A stretch of DNA of 5,671 bases from Methanosarcina sp. (GTDB taxonomy: Archaea; Halobacteriota; Methanosarcinia; Methanosarcinales; Methanosarcinaceae), in NCBI GenBank assembly GCA_017883485.1, contig JADGNM010000187.1:1-5671 (forward strand), read 5' to 3'. Below the pieces are notes generated by a model, which was given only the letters and a program-made list of their open reading frames with translations, was not told where the DNA came from and made no database searches. A program made the translations under genes and the position numbers. Position 1 is the first letter of the stretch. Every line of letters begins with the position of its first letter. Positions 5,432-5,671 of the stretch are shown here, piece by piece.

Positions 5432-5498
5432 TCTATTCAGATCTAGGTTATGAGAACGATATATTGAGTTTCTCCTACAATTGAGATATTAAAGAGAT

Positions 5499-5506
5499 TA
5501 TATAAA
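5499..5506 (-). promoter_or_regulatory. TATA box of the PHP gene
   Basis: TTTATATA on the minus strand is a perfect archaeal consensus. Initiation would be near 5475, giving a leader of about 55-60 bases before ATG 5417. The site is nearly palindromic (TTATATAA at 5498-5505), so it might also fire rightward. Confidence 0.55.
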
Positions 5507-5671
5507 TAGATTATGTCAAAGAATATATTTTCTAATAAAAAAATACTTAAAATTGAAACGAATCCAAAGAATATTGGTAACTATTCAGCCTATCAAAAAC
5601 AGTTAATTGATATCGATTTTTACGTAATAGGTACGTCTGATTACTAACTGATGAAAAAGGGAAAAACATAT

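Larger units (their letters stand above)
5418..5671. other. AT-rich right edge: PHP promoter and one doubtful small reading frame
   Basis: Besides the PHP promoter and leader, this stretch has a plus-strand 44-codon frame (5513-5647, MSKNIFSNKK... to ...VIGTSDY, TAA stop). The frame has no Shine-Dalgarno sequence and begins only 8 bases after the near-palindromic TATA element, too close for that element to be its promoter. A further ATG at 5651 opens a frame that runs off the window (MKKGKTY). I cannot support either as a gene. Confidence 0.4.

Noticed and set aside
5034..5453. Plus-strand 139-codon frame
   Set aside because: It lies antisense to the PHP gene, whose motifs are unmistakable; the translation is Cys/Phe-rich shadow sequence.
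5513..5647. 44-codon plus-strand small gene at the right edge
   Set aside because: It has no ribosome site, no correctly spaced promoter and no recognised motif; AT-rich chance frame is the simpler reading.

Overview
The window looks like chromosomal DNA of a methanogenic archaeon, most likely a Methanosarcina. The pointers are AT-rich spacers with archaeal TATA boxes (TTTATATA), GGTG/GGAG ribosome sites, a family-6 hypoxanthine-DNA glycosylase of the type characterised from Methanosarcina, and a PHP-family gene interrupted by a single in-frame UAG, the codon Methanosarcina reads as pyrrolysine. The genus is an inference from sequence style; no 16S or marker gene is present.

Layout, left to right. 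Bases 1-127 look like the right end of an IS200/IS605 (IS1341-type, TnpB-only) element: an open frame that could be the tail of TnpB, overlaid by a hairpin-rich, GC-rich segment resembling the 3' part of an omega RNA. Directly abutting it (128-925, +) is a membrane-anchored protein with a TIM-barrel-like, GH18-reminiscent extracellular domain. Next is a 642-residue SWIM zinc-finger protein (1078-3006, +), probably from a leaderless mRNA. A 375-bp spacer follows with a strong TATA box and an array of about six 24-bp tandem repeats centred on a GTATAC palindrome, then a 2[4Fe-4S] ferredoxin (3382-3570, +). Converging on it from the other strand are the hypoxanthine-DNA glycosylase (3715-4191, -) and, further upstream, the PHP-domain metallophosphoesterase (4494-5417, -), which has its own TATA box near 5500. 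The last ~250 bp are AT-rich and hold no convincing gene.

The genes do not form an obvious pathway. The glycosylase (repair of deaminated adenine) and the PHP hydrolase share a strand but are 302 bp apart. The most interesting item is the PHP gene. Its metal-binding motifs lie on both sides of a UAG at codon 82, the frame is otherwise intact for 308 codons, and none of the other complete genes here ends in UAG. It is therefore a candidate pyrrolysine-containing (or UAG-readthrough) protein outside methylamine metabolism.
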